This document shows, piece by piece, positions 7,987 through 16,554 of a DNA stretch of 64,000 nt (its first letter is position 1; every line of letters begins with the position of its first letter). Position numbers and translations under genes: made by a program. The stretch comes from Clostridia bacterium (GTDB taxonomy: Bacteria; Bacillota; Clostridia; Oscillospirales; CAG-272): positions 29,190 to 93,189 of the forward strand of contig JAFTPV010000003.1 of assembly GCA_017463125.1 (NCBI GenBank), given 5' to 3'. Under the pieces are notes generated by a model. The model had not been told where the DNA came from and ran no database searches. It saw only the letters and a list, made by a program, of their open reading frames with translations.

Positions 7987-8200
7987 AAAAAACAAAAAGT
8001 GCGACAACCGAAGTCGTCGCACCGAAAAACGCGGGATTCCAGTTGCTGCAACACAAACTGAAACCAAGGTTAGCAATACTGTCCCAAGTCGGAATCCGCG
8101 TTTTTGCCGAATTCATACTTGTAACAGTATTGCAAAAAAAGGGTACAATTATCCCTCTAGACCAAAATACCTCGAAAAAAATATTCAGTTTGTGTTGCAG
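7987..8200 (-). ncRNA. Structured RNA or attenuator leader (unclassified)
   Basis: About 213 nt transcribed leftward from a strong promoter and ended by an intrinsic terminator. Helices seen: B, perfect 17 bp, 8184-8200 with 8046-8062; C, perfect 10 bp, 8124-8133 with 8073-8082, capped by a 7-bp hairpin; A, 15 bp with one bulge, 8091-8105 with 8025-8040. Helix A crosses both B and C, so it is a pseudoknot, a mutually exclusive alternative fold, or an intermolecular contact. The outer-stem/bubble/inner-stem shape is loosely like 6S RNA but the bubble is lopsided. No T-box, SRP, RNase P or tmRNA signature was found. It lies immediately 5' of the membrane protein gene ending at 7607, so it may be that gene's regulatory leader. 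Confidence 0.65.
7999..8022 (-). terminator. UUCG-capped intrinsic terminator of the structured RNA
   Basis: Leftward stem GTGCGACGAC / GTTGTCGCAC closed by a C(UUCG)G tetraloop, followed by TTTTTGTTTTTT (7987-7998). Ten base pairs including one G-U. Confidence 0.9.
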
Positions 8201-8204
8201 GTTT

Positions 8205-8233
8205 ATTATAGCACAAATTTTAGCGCTTTACAA
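8205..8233 (-). promoter_or_regulatory. Sigma-A promoter of the structured RNA
   Basis: Leftward TTGTAA (8228-8233), 17 bases, TATAAT (8205-8210). The predicted start (about 8198-8200) falls at the 5' edge of the 17-bp closing helix. Confidence 0.75.
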
Positions 8234-8249
8234 GAGTTTTTACAATAAA

Positions 8250-8280
8250 AATCCGCAAAGAACCTAGTCCCTTGCGGATT
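8250..8280. terminator. Terminator after the nucleotidyltransferase gene
   Basis: Stem AATCCGCAAAG / CTTGCGGATT with one bulge; U-rich on both exits. Confidence 0.8.
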
Positions 8281-8293
8281 TTTTGATATTTTA

Positions 8294-9208
8294 TTAGAAA
8301 TTAGCAGGATATGTACCGTCGGCGATAAGGGTACGGAAGGCATCAACTACCTTTTCCTTATCTTCTTTATAGGTTACGCCGAACCACTTGTCCTCGTTCT
8401 CGATAACCTTAACGTCTGCCTTGCCCTCGTCGATGAGATTTGCAACAAGGGTGGGAAGAAGGTACTCGCATTTCATTGGGTTCTTCGGTACGTTCTCGTC
8501 AAGGAAGGCTGCAAGACGCGCGCAGCACTCGTCTATGTAAGAGGGAGTGAAGCCCCAAAGGTTCATAGAAATGAGAGTGTCGGGGTCAAGGTCAAACTTG
8601 TCGTCGCCCTCGATGAAGTAGATGTTGCCCTTATCAGTACCGATTTTAGTACGCTCGACAACGGAGGTGAGCATATTGGTTTCGTTATCATAGGTGCAGA
8701 CACCGCGCGATACGGTTCCCTGCTCGGTTACGGTATTCTTGATACGGTAGCCGACCATTGCGTAGTGAGCCTTGCCATCGTCATTTGTATTCTTGAGGAA
8801 ATTATAGATCTTCTCAAATGCGTGTACGCCGTAGTAGTCGTCAGCGTTGATAACCGCGAAGGGACCTTCAACTATGCCCTTACAGCAAGCGATAGCGTGC
8901 GCTGTTCCCCAAGGCTTTACTCTGCCCTCGGGAATCTCGTAGCCCTCGGGAATCTTATAAAGCTCCTGATAAACGTACTTAACGTTTACGTTCTTACCTG
9001 CAAGGTGAGCGTCCATAACCTCACGGAAGTCCTTCTCAATTTCCTTCTTTATAATAAAGGTGATGTCACGGAAGCCGGCTCTTATAGCATCATATATAGA
9101 ATAATCTATAATGATGTGGCCGTTGTCGTCGATCTTATCAATCTGCTTAAGTCCTCCGTAGCGGCTGCCCATTCCTGCCGCAAGTATCACAAGCTCGGGA
9201 TTTTTCAT
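8294..9208 (-). CDS. Sugar-phosphate nucleotidyltransferase-like protein
   Basis: A 304-residue cytosolic enzyme-like protein of the NTP_transferase (GT-A-type) fold. The signature VILAAGMGSRYGG-LKQID (residues 7-24) is the nucleotide-binding loop; INADDYYG (about 121) supplies the metal-binding Asp pair. Family members join NTP and a sugar 1-phosphate to make nucleotide sugars for polymer synthesis. It differs from classical RmlA/GalU in its C-terminal third, so the exact sugar is unclear; homologues in Clostridia sit as orphan genes, as here. GGAGAAC lies before the start. Has its own promoter and terminator. Confidence 0.85.
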   Translation of the reverse strand: MKNPELVILAAGMGSRYGGLKQIDKIDDNGHIIIDYSIYDAIRAGFRDITFIIKKEIEKDFREVMDAHLAGKNVNVKYVYQELYKIPEGYEIPEGRVKPWGTAHAIACCKGIVEGPFAVINADDYYGVHAFEKIYNFLKNTNDDGKAHYAMVGYRIKNTVTEQGTVSRGVCTYDNETNMLTSVVERTKIGTDKGNIYFIEGDDKFDLDPDTLISMNLWGFTPSYIDECCARLAAFLDENVPKNPMKCEYLLPTLVANLIDEGKADVKVIENEDKWFGVTYKEDKEKVVDAFRTLIADGTYPANF

Positions 9209-9244
9209 TATTGTTCTCCTTTTTCAAAAAAGTTTTTCAAATAT

Positions 9245-9273
9245 ATTATATAGTATTCTTACGTGCTTTTCAA
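9245..9273 (-). promoter_or_regulatory. Promoter of the nucleotidyltransferase gene
   Basis: Leftward TTGAAA (9268-9273), 17 bases, TATAAT (9245-9250), 37 bases from the start. Confidence 0.7.
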
Positions 9274-9365
9274 GGGAAAATGGTGCAATATTTTGTAAAA
9301 TAGTACAGTTTTTAAGACTTTTTTACAAGATGAATGTTATTATTTATATTTTTTTGATTTTTGGG

Positions 9366-9394
9366 TTGAACTTTCACGGGATTTAATGTATAAT
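9366..9394 (+). promoter_or_regulatory. Promoter of the pseudouridine synthase gene
   Basis: TTGAAC (9366-9371), 17 bases, TATAAT (9389-9394), 28 bases before the ATG at 9422. Confidence 0.7.
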
Positions 9395-9421
9395 TTAATA
9401 AAAAAGAAGGAGGGGGCGCTT

Positions 9422-10381
9422 ATGCGTGAGCTTAAGATAGGAAAAAACGAAGCGGGACAAAGGCTTGACAAATTTATTACCAAGACGCTTGACCTGCCTA
9501 TGAGCCTTCTCTACAAATCAATAAGGTTAAAGAAAATAAAGGTCAACAGAAAGAGAGCCGAGAACAGTCAGATACTCTGCGAGGGGGATGTGGTGCAGTG
9601 CTTTCTCTCTGACGAATTTTTTGAAAAAAAGGTGACGAAGCACTCTTACGAGAGTATAACGCCGCGCCTCGATATTATTTACGAGGACGAGAACATTATG
9701 CTCTTAAATAAGCGCCCGGGTGTTTCGGTACACGAGGACGAGGACGGCTCGACGAATACGCTTATTACTCACGTTCAGGCGTATCTTTACGGCAAGGGGG
9801 AGTATAGGCCCGAGGACGAGCTGTGCTTTGCTCCTGCCCTGTGCAACCGTATTGACAGAAACACGGGCGGTATAGTTATTGCGGCAAAAAATGCCGAGGC
9901 GCTTAGAGTTATGAACGAGAAGATTAAAAGACGTGAGATAGACAAGTTTTATCTTGCTGCAATACACGGCGTACCGAAGAAGGAGTCCGACACGCTGAAG
10001 GGCTATCTCTTGAAGGACGAAAAAACGAAAACTGTCAGAGTCTATGATAAAAACGCCCCCAGAGGCGCAAAGGAGATAATCACGAAATATAAGCTTCTTG
10101 CAAAGACTGGGGACACATCTCTTATCGAGGTTGAATTGCTTACGGGCAGAACGCACCAGATACGCGCACACATGGCGCATATCGGTCACCCGCTTGTCGG
10201 CGATGGCAAGTACGGAGTCAACCGCGAGGATAGACAAAGGGGCTACAAATACCAAGCGCTATACTCTTACAGACTGAAATTTTCCTTTGACACATTGGTG
10301 CCGACGTCTCTCGATTACCTGAATGGCAAAGAGTTCAAAATTCCAAAAAAAGATATATATTTCACAGCAGAGTTCTTTTGA
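9422..10381 (+). CDS. RluA-family pseudouridine synthase
   Basis: A 319-residue enzyme that isomerises uridine to pseudouridine in rRNA or tRNA. Residues about 1-60 form an S4 RNA-binding domain (GQRLDKFITKTL...VNRKR). The catalytic domain shows NRIDRNTGGIVI with catalytic Asp145, and the conserved LLTGRTHQIRAHMAHIGHPLVGD block. The consensus HRLDR is NRIDR here, a mild variant. The start at 9422 has AAGGAGGGGG upstream; an in-frame upstream ATG at 9386 overlaps the promoter and is rejected. The target nucleotide cannot be told without comparison to RluC/RluD. Confidence 0.92.
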   Translation: MRELKIGKNEAGQRLDKFITKTLDLPMSLLYKSIRLKKIKVNRKRAENSQILCEGDVVQCFLSDEFFEKKVTKHSYESITPRLDIIYEDENIMLLNKRPGVSVHEDEDGSTNTLITHVQAYLYGKGEYRPEDELCFAPALCNRIDRNTGGIVIAAKNAEALRVMNEKIKRREIDKFYLAAIHGVPKKESDTLKGYLLKDEKTKTVRVYDKNAPRGAKEIITKYKLLAKTGDTSLIEVELLTGRTHQIRAHMAHIGHPLVGDGKYGVNREDRQRGYKYQALYSYRLKFSFDTLVPTSLDYLNGKEFKIPKKDIYFTAEFF

Positions 10382-10387
10382 TATATG

Positions 10388-10420
10388 ACCGCCTCAAATA
10401 CATTTCGCATTTGAGGCGGT
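10388..10420. terminator. Bidirectional terminator
   Basis: Perfect 12-bp stem ACCGCCTCAAAT / ATTTGAGGCGGT followed by GGTTTTTATTT. Confidence 0.85.
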
Positions 10421-10432
10421 GGTTTTTATTTA

Positions 10433-12142
10433 TTATTGCAATTCAGCTGTTGTGAAGTTTTCTGTATAAACAATTGTTGAAGCACAAGCGGGATTTACAG
10501 TGAATTGAATAGCGGCAACAGGAACATCCGTAGGAGTAGCACTGCTGGTCAAAACGTTATTAGTTCCGTTTGTATAAAGATTAATCGCTCCGGTAGACCA
10601 TTCGTATTCAATCTTAAATTCAATCGGCTGACCGGGGATATTATTTATATTATTCGCTGACCTAAATGTAGTATCAAAAAGTCTGATAAAGCGACGTGTA
10701 TCATCGTATTTATAGCAATAAATTGACACGCTGTAAAGCACATTTCCGTCAGCATCAAGGAAGTTAATATAATTCATATGCTGTCCCAAAGCAATTTCGT
10801 CATACTTTATATTAAGAGTAGCAACAGCCTTGGTAGGATCTGCGTCACCGCTCTTGTCTTCGAGCTGAATAGTATAGCTTGCCGAGCTGATAACCGTGTG
10901 ACCGGTAACTGTGTGCTCTGCACCGTTGTTTACAAACGAGGTGCTTGCTGTTCCATCGTCGGCGTAAGTAGTAACCTTCCACAAGTCAATACCCTCTGCA
11001 TAAGGTGTTACGGTATTTGCTTCGGATGCGGTGTCTACTACGAGAGAAGTGCTTTCACCGTTGAGAGTGCCGCCGTCAATACAAACGTATGCAAGACTAG
11101 AGAGAAGATACTTATCGGTATTGTAAGAGAATACCTCTTGAGCAGCTATACCGTAGTTTAGAAGCGCATTATATAGCTTTGCCTTAGATTCGCTGGGTGA
11201 GGTGGTATAAAGCATTTCCCAGCAATATTCTGCGACGCTATACGTTACCATATTGTCATAAGTAACATCTGTTCCTACTATGTGAGGAACTGCATAGATC
11301 GTGTCACCTACCGCCTTTGCGGGTATGCCGAAGGTTTTGTATACGGGATACGCGGGGTTGGGAGTATATTCTCTCGTGTCCAGAGCTGCTTTGTATACAG
11401 TAGCGGAAGCATTTTTGGTAGGATCCTCATTATAAAGAAGAACCTCAAGCTCCTGACCTTCTTCGAGATATGTATTGTTTACCGCATAGTAAAGATATAC
11501 GTTATCCTCATAACTAACGCTCTTAGAAACGATTTTAGGAGATTTGTCAATATTGTTAAAAGCGGCATTTGTTGACACTACGTTATTTACAGTAAGGGTG
11601 TATTCGATGTCCTCAAGGAGAGGAGTTATTCTCACGTCGGTTACGGGCGTCGTTGTCGTCTCAAAGTTTGCAAGCGACTTAGATTCAAGTGTCGATGTTT
11701 TTGTATCTGTTTTGCAAGTATATACAAAGGTACCTGCTGCAAGGTCTACATCAAAAACTAAATTCATAGTGTATCCGGGTCTGTTATTCATACTACCGTT
11801 ATCAAATCTAGCTTTATCTGCTCCGCACGCTCTGATTCTGTATCTGTTACCGGCAACAGCCTGAGTGTTGTCATAATCTTGCCCTTCTAAATAGAACGTG
11901 GTTAAAGCATTGCCATCTGCATCAAGTAAATCTATTTGGTGCATAATTCCAACAGCAACCTTACTGTAGTTAATAGTAAAATCAACTGTTACGGTGTTTA
12001 CGGTTTGGTCATCGGTGTCTATGGCAGTTGCATGTCTGGTTACGGTCTCGTTATCCGCAGCTACAGCCGCAATGCCAAAAGCTGAGCCGATAATAAGTGC
12101 GAGAGATAGGATAAATACAAGAATTTTAGTTTGTTTTTTCAT
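10433..12142 (-). CDS. Secreted beta-rich repeat protein (cassette 1)
   Basis: A 569-residue exported protein with a Sec signal peptide (residues 1-29, cleavage after AVA). Two copies of a beta module (about 48-195 and 432-566) share the pattern (N/K)Y....G..(M)....(L/F)LDADGN....(Y/I)....YD...R..IR; the same module occurs three times in the neighbouring 1379-residue lipoprotein. Between them, residues 200-420 form a domain with YSV.EYC.E.L and LNYG...Q.. motifs, also found in the secreted protein at 59369-60811. No anchor or sortase signal is seen, so it is probably released or held by protein contacts. Last gene of a four-gene operon; AAAGGAAAC precedes the start. The modules look like carbohydrate- or protein-binding folds; no catalytic motif is seen. 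Confidence 0.85.
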   Translation of the reverse strand: MKKQTKILVFILSLALIIGSAFGIAAVAADNETVTRHATAIDTDDQTVNTVTVDFTINYSKVAVGIMHQIDLLDADGNALTTFYLEGQDYDNTQAVAGNRYRIRACGADKARFDNGSMNNRPGYTMNLVFDVDLAAGTFVYTCKTDTKTSTLESKSLANFETTTTPVTDVRITPLLEDIEYTLTVNNVVSTNAAFNNIDKSPKIVSKSVSYEDNVYLYYAVNNTYLEEGQELEVLLYNEDPTKNASATVYKAALDTREYTPNPAYPVYKTFGIPAKAVGDTIYAVPHIVGTDVTYDNMVTYSVAEYCWEMLYTTSPSESKAKLYNALLNYGIAAQEVFSYNTDKYLLSSLAYVCIDGGTLNGESTSLVVDTASEANTVTPYAEGIDLWKVTTYADDGTASTSFVNNGAEHTVTGHTVISSASYTIQLEDKSGDADPTKAVATLNIKYDEIALGQHMNYINFLDADGNVLYSVSIYCYKYDDTRRFIRLFDTTFRSANNINNIPGQPIEFKIEYEWSTGAINLYTNGTNNVLTSSATPTDVPVAAIQFTVNPACASTIVYTENFTTAELQ

Positions 12143-12167
12143 TTTGTTGTTTCCTTTCTTTCCTTTT

Positions 12168-12296
12168 TTAATTTTTTTCGGGGGTCCAATCGCCCCAGCT
12201 TCCCTCTCCACCGTAGGGTGATGACGTTGCGATAACGTCTGCGTCTTGGAGCAGGATTATCTCAAGCTCCGTTTTTTCGTAATTTTGCTTTTTCAT
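12168..12296 (-). CDS. 42-residue mini-peptide (cassette 1)
   Basis: A short gene with a strong GAGGAGG ribosome binding site ending five bases before the ATG. It lies between the lipoprotein stop (20 bases) and the start of the secreted protein (25 bases). The product begins MKKQNYEKTELEIILL, has DVIATSS in the middle and ends WGDWTPEKN. It shares YE...(L/I)EI(L/I).....D(V/I)I.(T/S)S...G.WTP with the 44-residue peptide at 60854-60988, which also lies directly before a secreted protein gene. There is no signal peptide, cysteine or catalytic motif. I recall similar small ORFs in gut Clostridia without known function. Conservation in two loci makes it a real gene; its role is unknown. Confidence 0.8.
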   Translation of the reverse strand: MKKQNYEKTELEIILLQDADVIATSSPYGGEGSWGDWTPEKN

Positions 12297-12315
12297 TTTT
12301 CCTCCTCATTATATA

Positions 12316-15300
12316 TTATTTTTTGTTTAGTTCAAGCTGTGTGAAATCCATCTCATAGACGGCATCAGCGCTTAAAGGAGTTACGCGCAGCTTTACGGGC
12401 GCCTTACCCGTCAGCGTGTTACCCTCGTAGCCTGAAATATCTATTGCCGAGCCAGCAGTACCGTTACACGTTACGGTGAGGGTCAGGTCTGTAAAGTTAA
12501 ATTCCAAGAGGAATACTACGTCTCTTTGCGGCTTGTTGCCAAGGCCACCGCCAATAAGCGCCATATATCCGTCGGAATTCTTACCGCTTATTCTTATTCG
12601 GTATTTATCCGAAAGAGCGCTTTGGGAGCCGTCATAAAGATTAGCAAAGAGATATACCGTATTTATAACGTTTCCATCCGCATCAAGAAGCTCTATACTG
12701 TGAAGAGCCTCTTGCCTCAAGAGAGACGAGTAATTTACGGTGAAGCCTATGAGCGCGGTATTCGCACTCTCGCCTTCGGGGGTGACGTCTGTAAGATCAA
12801 ACGTCAGAGTTTTATTCGAGGTATCGTCCTCCGAGGGATTTTCTTCCTCATCGGGAGGCTGCTCCGCATTTACATAGGTAGCATCGGCAGTCACAATATC
12901 AACGCTATACGCTACCTCATCGAGTAGTGCCTCAAAGGCAACAGAAGCTATCGGGGTATCCGTCGCATTTTTATCAAAGGTGTGCTCCGCGAGATTACCG
13001 TTTGTATAAACCTTCATAGCTCCGCTCGTCCAGTTATACTCGATGCGGAAGGTAATATCCATACCTAGCTTGTTACCGACATTCGCTCCCGTTAGGTAGC
13101 CGACTCCGTCAGCAAAGGCTCTTATTCGGTATCTCTCCGTTGCTGTTGACTGGGAGTCGTCATAATCATGACAGTAAATGAAAATACTGTTGATTACATT
13201 TCCGGCACTGTCGAGGAACGAGAGCTTATTCATATTCTGACCGCCCGCAACTTTACTGTAATTTACCTTAAATTCGGTGGTAAGAAGGTTTGCGCCCTCG
13301 TCTACGGTCGTAACCGCCTTTGTCACAGTTTCCTGACGGACGGGAATCTCAGGTGTCGTGCCTGCCCTGCCTGTCGCAATATTTTCCGCCTTAACATTGG
13401 AATATGTAAACTTTGAGTAAGCGTCAAGGTTAGTGAATACCACCTTTGCTACCGGAACTTTAGAAGCCTCTTCTACAAACGTTTTCGTAACTTCTTTTCC
13501 GTTGGTGATAACCTTTATCTCGCCGGTTGCAAAGCAATACTCAATCCTGATAGATATATCCTGCTCCATCTTATTACCGACGTTAGCACCTGACATATAG
13601 CCGTATCCGTCCTTGAAGATTCTTATACGGTATCTCGCGTTACCCACGAGTGCTTTATCGTAATCGTGACAGTATACGGTGTATTCGCTGAGGACGTTAT
13701 CCTCGGCATCAAAGAAGGATATCTTGGCAAGATGAGCACCGCCTGTTGCCTCGGTGAAATTAAGTGTTGCCTCAAACACGGAGGTGTCAAGCTCCTCGTC
13801 TGACGTATCAAGGGGAATGGCAGTATCCACCTTCGTACCCTCGGGAACAATGCCCCACGTGGAATTAGGGTCATCGACATTCATCCATTTAGGATCAGCG
13901 AGGATCATCGGCTTATATTCACCCATTGTCTGATAAGAACGAAGATTATCAAGAAGCAGAGTGAAGGACTTTCCGCCCATTACGTAGATTTCTGTCAAAG
14001 CAAATGAGTTTTCAGGCTCACCGACAGTTCCGTCTATTGGCTTATTGTAGTAATTATTACTTACAGCAACAGGCTTGCCGTTAAGATACAGGACTGTTCT
14101 TATAGTATCGTGATCCCCTGCGTACTGAACTATTCTCATTCTATACCAGGTATCTTTTTGCAGCGTTACGTCAAGGTCGCTTATAATGGACTTATCGTTT
14201 TCCTGGTTTGTAACCTCTATCAGCCTTATCTCACCAGATATATTCTGAATTGATAATATATACGCGGGGGACAGCATAATACGGGCAACGTAAGTGGTAT
14301 CTATCTCATCAATATAGAAATCACCCTCGAAAATAAACATATTAGCCATAGGCATAGCGCTAACGTTATTTATTTGGATAACGTCTCCGCCGTCGTTGTT
14401 TGAATCAAAGCGAAGAACATTCCTGCTGCCGTCAAGGCTTTCGTGCTCTATAACTGTAAGCCCATCACCGCTGGAGCCTAGGAAGTAAACGACGTCTGTG
14501 GGAGCGCTGCCCACGCTGTCATTCTCAAAGTCTAACGGAAGAGGCTCCTCGTAATCATCCTTAATTATCTCTCCCATTCCGGCTAAGATGTTCATAAGAC
14601 GGAAACGGTCGCTCGTCGTATATCTTGGAACCAGGTATTCTGAAATATCAAGAGATTTGAAAATATGCTCAACGAGAGCACAAATTATTGTTCCGGTTCC
14701 GTTAAGATCTCCTTCAACCTGATTACGTACGCAAACGTTGACACCCTCGGAAACCGGTGTTGAATATTTAGGAAGATAGGAGAACGATCCGTCGTCCTTA
14801 CGGAAGGTAATACTCTTATCAATAGTTCCTTGGATTGCCTTCGGCGCAAGAGCGCGAATCTTGGCTATTACCTCATCGGCACGAGCCTCTCTTTCGGAGG
14901 TTTCACCAGGAGAATACTCCCTGATATTTTTTATTATGTAGCCTACGCAGGACCAAACGTTATATATATCAACAGCCGCCGAACATTCCTCATTAGATGA
15001 TAGCGAAATAAGAGTGCTTTCGAGCATCTTATCAACGTTTGGAAGAGGAGCCTTTGCCTGATTATAGAAATAAGCTATCTTATGTAATCCGTTTGTACCA
15101 TAGTAATTTACAGCCGTGTGCCAAAGGCCGTTCTCTTTATTCTGAGCACCGTTTAGCTTCTCTATGGTTATACCGACAAAATCAATTCCCTGCGATTTGC
15201 CATAGGAGCGCATCTCACCTATCAAGGACTGAAGGATACTTCCATAATCATACGCTCCCGTTTTGAAATCCATTGAATCAAGATATTCTCTGAATTTCAA

Positions 15301-16455
15301 CTCGCTGCTGAATTTTTCCGGAACGGAGGACACCGCTATCACCTTGGAAACCGCCGATGGCGCGCTGCTACCGGAAAGTTTTGAAAGAAGGCTTGCGGCA
15401 GATGTCCCGGATCCGGGGTACGGGTACTTCGTTTTCACTCCAAAGGCGTTCAGCATAATCGTAGCGGAGCTTAAATCTCTGGCTCTTCTGGTATCGTTTA
15501 CACTATCGCCCCACTGAGGATGATAAAAATATCCGTCCTCCGCTTGCATATTATATACGAAATTCACTATTTGCTCCCGCATCCAATCAGGGATAACGTC
15601 AGCGAATCCACAGCCAAGATCGTCAAGCATTCCCGAAGTTTCTATAAAGCCAAGAGCGGAATAGGTGCTCTCGATATCCGCGCTGAAGCCCTGAGTATTT
15701 CGGGCGCTGTTTGAATGATAGAAGCCGCCTGATATGGGGTCGTAGAGATTGGCTATCCACGAAATAACGTCATCACTGTAAATTTTATAAAGATTTTTCA
15801 GTGCCCCCACTACCTCGCTACCAAGCTCGCCGCCGATCTCCTGCTCAATATTTGACCATTTTTCAGCGGCTATAGCATTATCGCGCTCATCCACGTATTC
15901 ATTCAGAGAAAATACACTGGTATACGTATGCTTTTCTTCAAGGGTCAGCGATGAGCCCTGCATATAATTTTCTATAAAATACTCTACCGCTATATCGCCT
16001 ACGTAATCGTTATTATAAACGATGGCAACTGAGTTGCCCTCAGAGTATATAGCGTATGCAGCAATATCGGAATCCATCTCGCTGATTCCCTCGGATTCGG
16101 CGTATTCTTCAATCCTGTTTTTCAGTATTTCATTTGCCGTTCCTGTCACCACCCTGTTAGTGTCACCGACTACAATCTCTCTATCGGCGATCTCCTTTTT
16201 ATCGGTAAACATCGACGGTGCCTTTGGGCATTTAGAAGCCAGCTCGTCGTAAATGGCCCAAATAGAAGTCCCTTTGGACGCATCCATTTGCGTTCCGAAG
16301 ATCACATTGGGAACGTAGACGGAGCTGTATATAACATCGGTGCTTGTAGTGTCATTATTACCGTCTTGATTTTCCCGATCATTTACGGTACAGGAAAACA
16401 GAAGAGCGCTCATAATTAATATCACAAGCAAAACGGCTGTTCTTTTTAATTTCAT
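12316..16455 (-). CDS. Surface lipoprotein: GH20b-like domain, alpha/alpha toroid, LamG-like and three beta modules (cassette 1)
   Basis: 1379 residues. The start at 16455 has GGAGATTGATATA upstream; the lipoprotein signal ends in LFSC with Cys22. Domains: (1) about 45-190, REIVVGDTNR ... YAIYSEGNSVAIVY...AVEYF, a pattern like the N-terminal beta/alpha domain of GH20 and GH67 enzymes; (2) about 195-630, an all-helical domain with GGFYHSNSAR, ADIEST, DGYFYHPQWG and NGLWH motifs, shared with three other proteins here; (3) about 640-845, a LamG-like sandwich (DTWYRMRIVQY, LYLNGKPV, LLLDNLRSY); (4-6) about 880-1025, 1040-1190 and 1215-1375, three copies of the beta module in the secreted protein. 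It should sit on the outer membrane face and probably binds or cleaves a glycan. No known catalytic family was recognised. Confidence 0.85.
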   Translation of the reverse strand: MKLKRTAVLLVILIMSALLFSCTVNDRENQDGNNDTTSTDVIYSSVYVPNVIFGTQMDASKGTSIWAIYDELASKCPKAPSMFTDKKEIADREIVVGDTNRVVTGTANEILKNRIEEYAESEGISEMDSDIAAYAIYSEGNSVAIVYNNDYVGDIAVEYFIENYMQGSSLTLEEKHTYTSVFSLNEYVDERDNAIAAEKWSNIEQEIGGELGSEVVGALKNLYKIYSDDVISWIANLYDPISGGFYHSNSARNTQGFSADIESTYSALGFIETSGMLDDLGCGFADVIPDWMREQIVNFVYNMQAEDGYFYHPQWGDSVNDTRRARDLSSATIMLNAFGVKTKYPYPGSGTSAASLLSKLSGSSAPSAVSKVIAVSSVPEKFSSELKFREYLDSMDFKTGAYDYGSILQSLIGEMRSYGKSQGIDFVGITIEKLNGAQNKENGLWHTAVNYYGTNGLHKIAYFYNQAKAPLPNVDKMLESTLISLSSNEECSAAVDIYNVWSCVGYIIKNIREYSPGETSEREARADEVIAKIRALAPKAIQGTIDKSITFRKDDGSFSYLPKYSTPVSEGVNVCVRNQVEGDLNGTGTIICALVEHIFKSLDISEYLVPRYTTSDRFRLMNILAGMGEIIKDDYEEPLPLDFENDSVGSAPTDVVYFLGSSGDGLTVIEHESLDGSRNVLRFDSNNDGGDVIQINNVSAMPMANMFIFEGDFYIDEIDTTYVARIMLSPAYILSIQNISGEIRLIEVTNQENDKSIISDLDVTLQKDTWYRMRIVQYAGDHDTIRTVLYLNGKPVAVSNNYYNKPIDGTVGEPENSFALTEIYVMGGKSFTLLLDNLRSYQTMGEYKPMILADPKWMNVDDPNSTWGIVPEGTKVDTAIPLDTSDEELDTSVFEATLNFTEATGGAHLAKISFFDAEDNVLSEYTVYCHDYDKALVGNARYRIRIFKDGYGYMSGANVGNKMEQDISIRIEYCFATGEIKVITNGKEVTKTFVEEASKVPVAKVVFTNLDAYSKFTYSNVKAENIATGRAGTTPEIPVRQETVTKAVTTVDEGANLLTTEFKVNYSKVAGGQNMNKLSFLDSAGNVINSIFIYCHDYDDSQSTATERYRIRAFADGVGYLTGANVGNKLGMDITFRIEYNWTSGAMKVYTNGNLAEHTFDKNATDTPIASVAFEALLDEVAYSVDIVTADATYVNAEQPPDEEENPSEDDTSNKTLTFDLTDVTPEGESANTALIGFTVNYSSLLRQEALHSIELLDADGNVINTVYLFANLYDGSQSALSDKYRIRISGKNSDGYMALIGGGLGNKPQRDVVFLLEFNFTDLTLTVTCNGTAGSAIDISGYEGNTLTGKAPVKLRVTPLSADAVYEMDFTQLELNKK

Positions 16456-16554
16456 TATATCAATCTCCTTTCTGTCACCTAACGGCGACCGTACAAAATT
16501 CAATACGTGAAAAGTGCGTCACTTAAAATCAGATGTTACCGCTATCTCCTCGTA

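Noticed and set aside
7987-8200. Identification of the structured RNA as 6S RNA, T-box or SRP RNA
   Set aside because: The internal bubble is very asymmetric for 6S RNA; the T-box core sequence and the SRP GGUCAGG...GGAAGGAAGCAG apex are absent. Left unclassified.
8043-8267. 74-codon open frame on the plus strand in the structured RNA region
   Set aside because: The helices, promoter and terminator all point to a minus-strand RNA; the frame has no binding site and includes the promoter.
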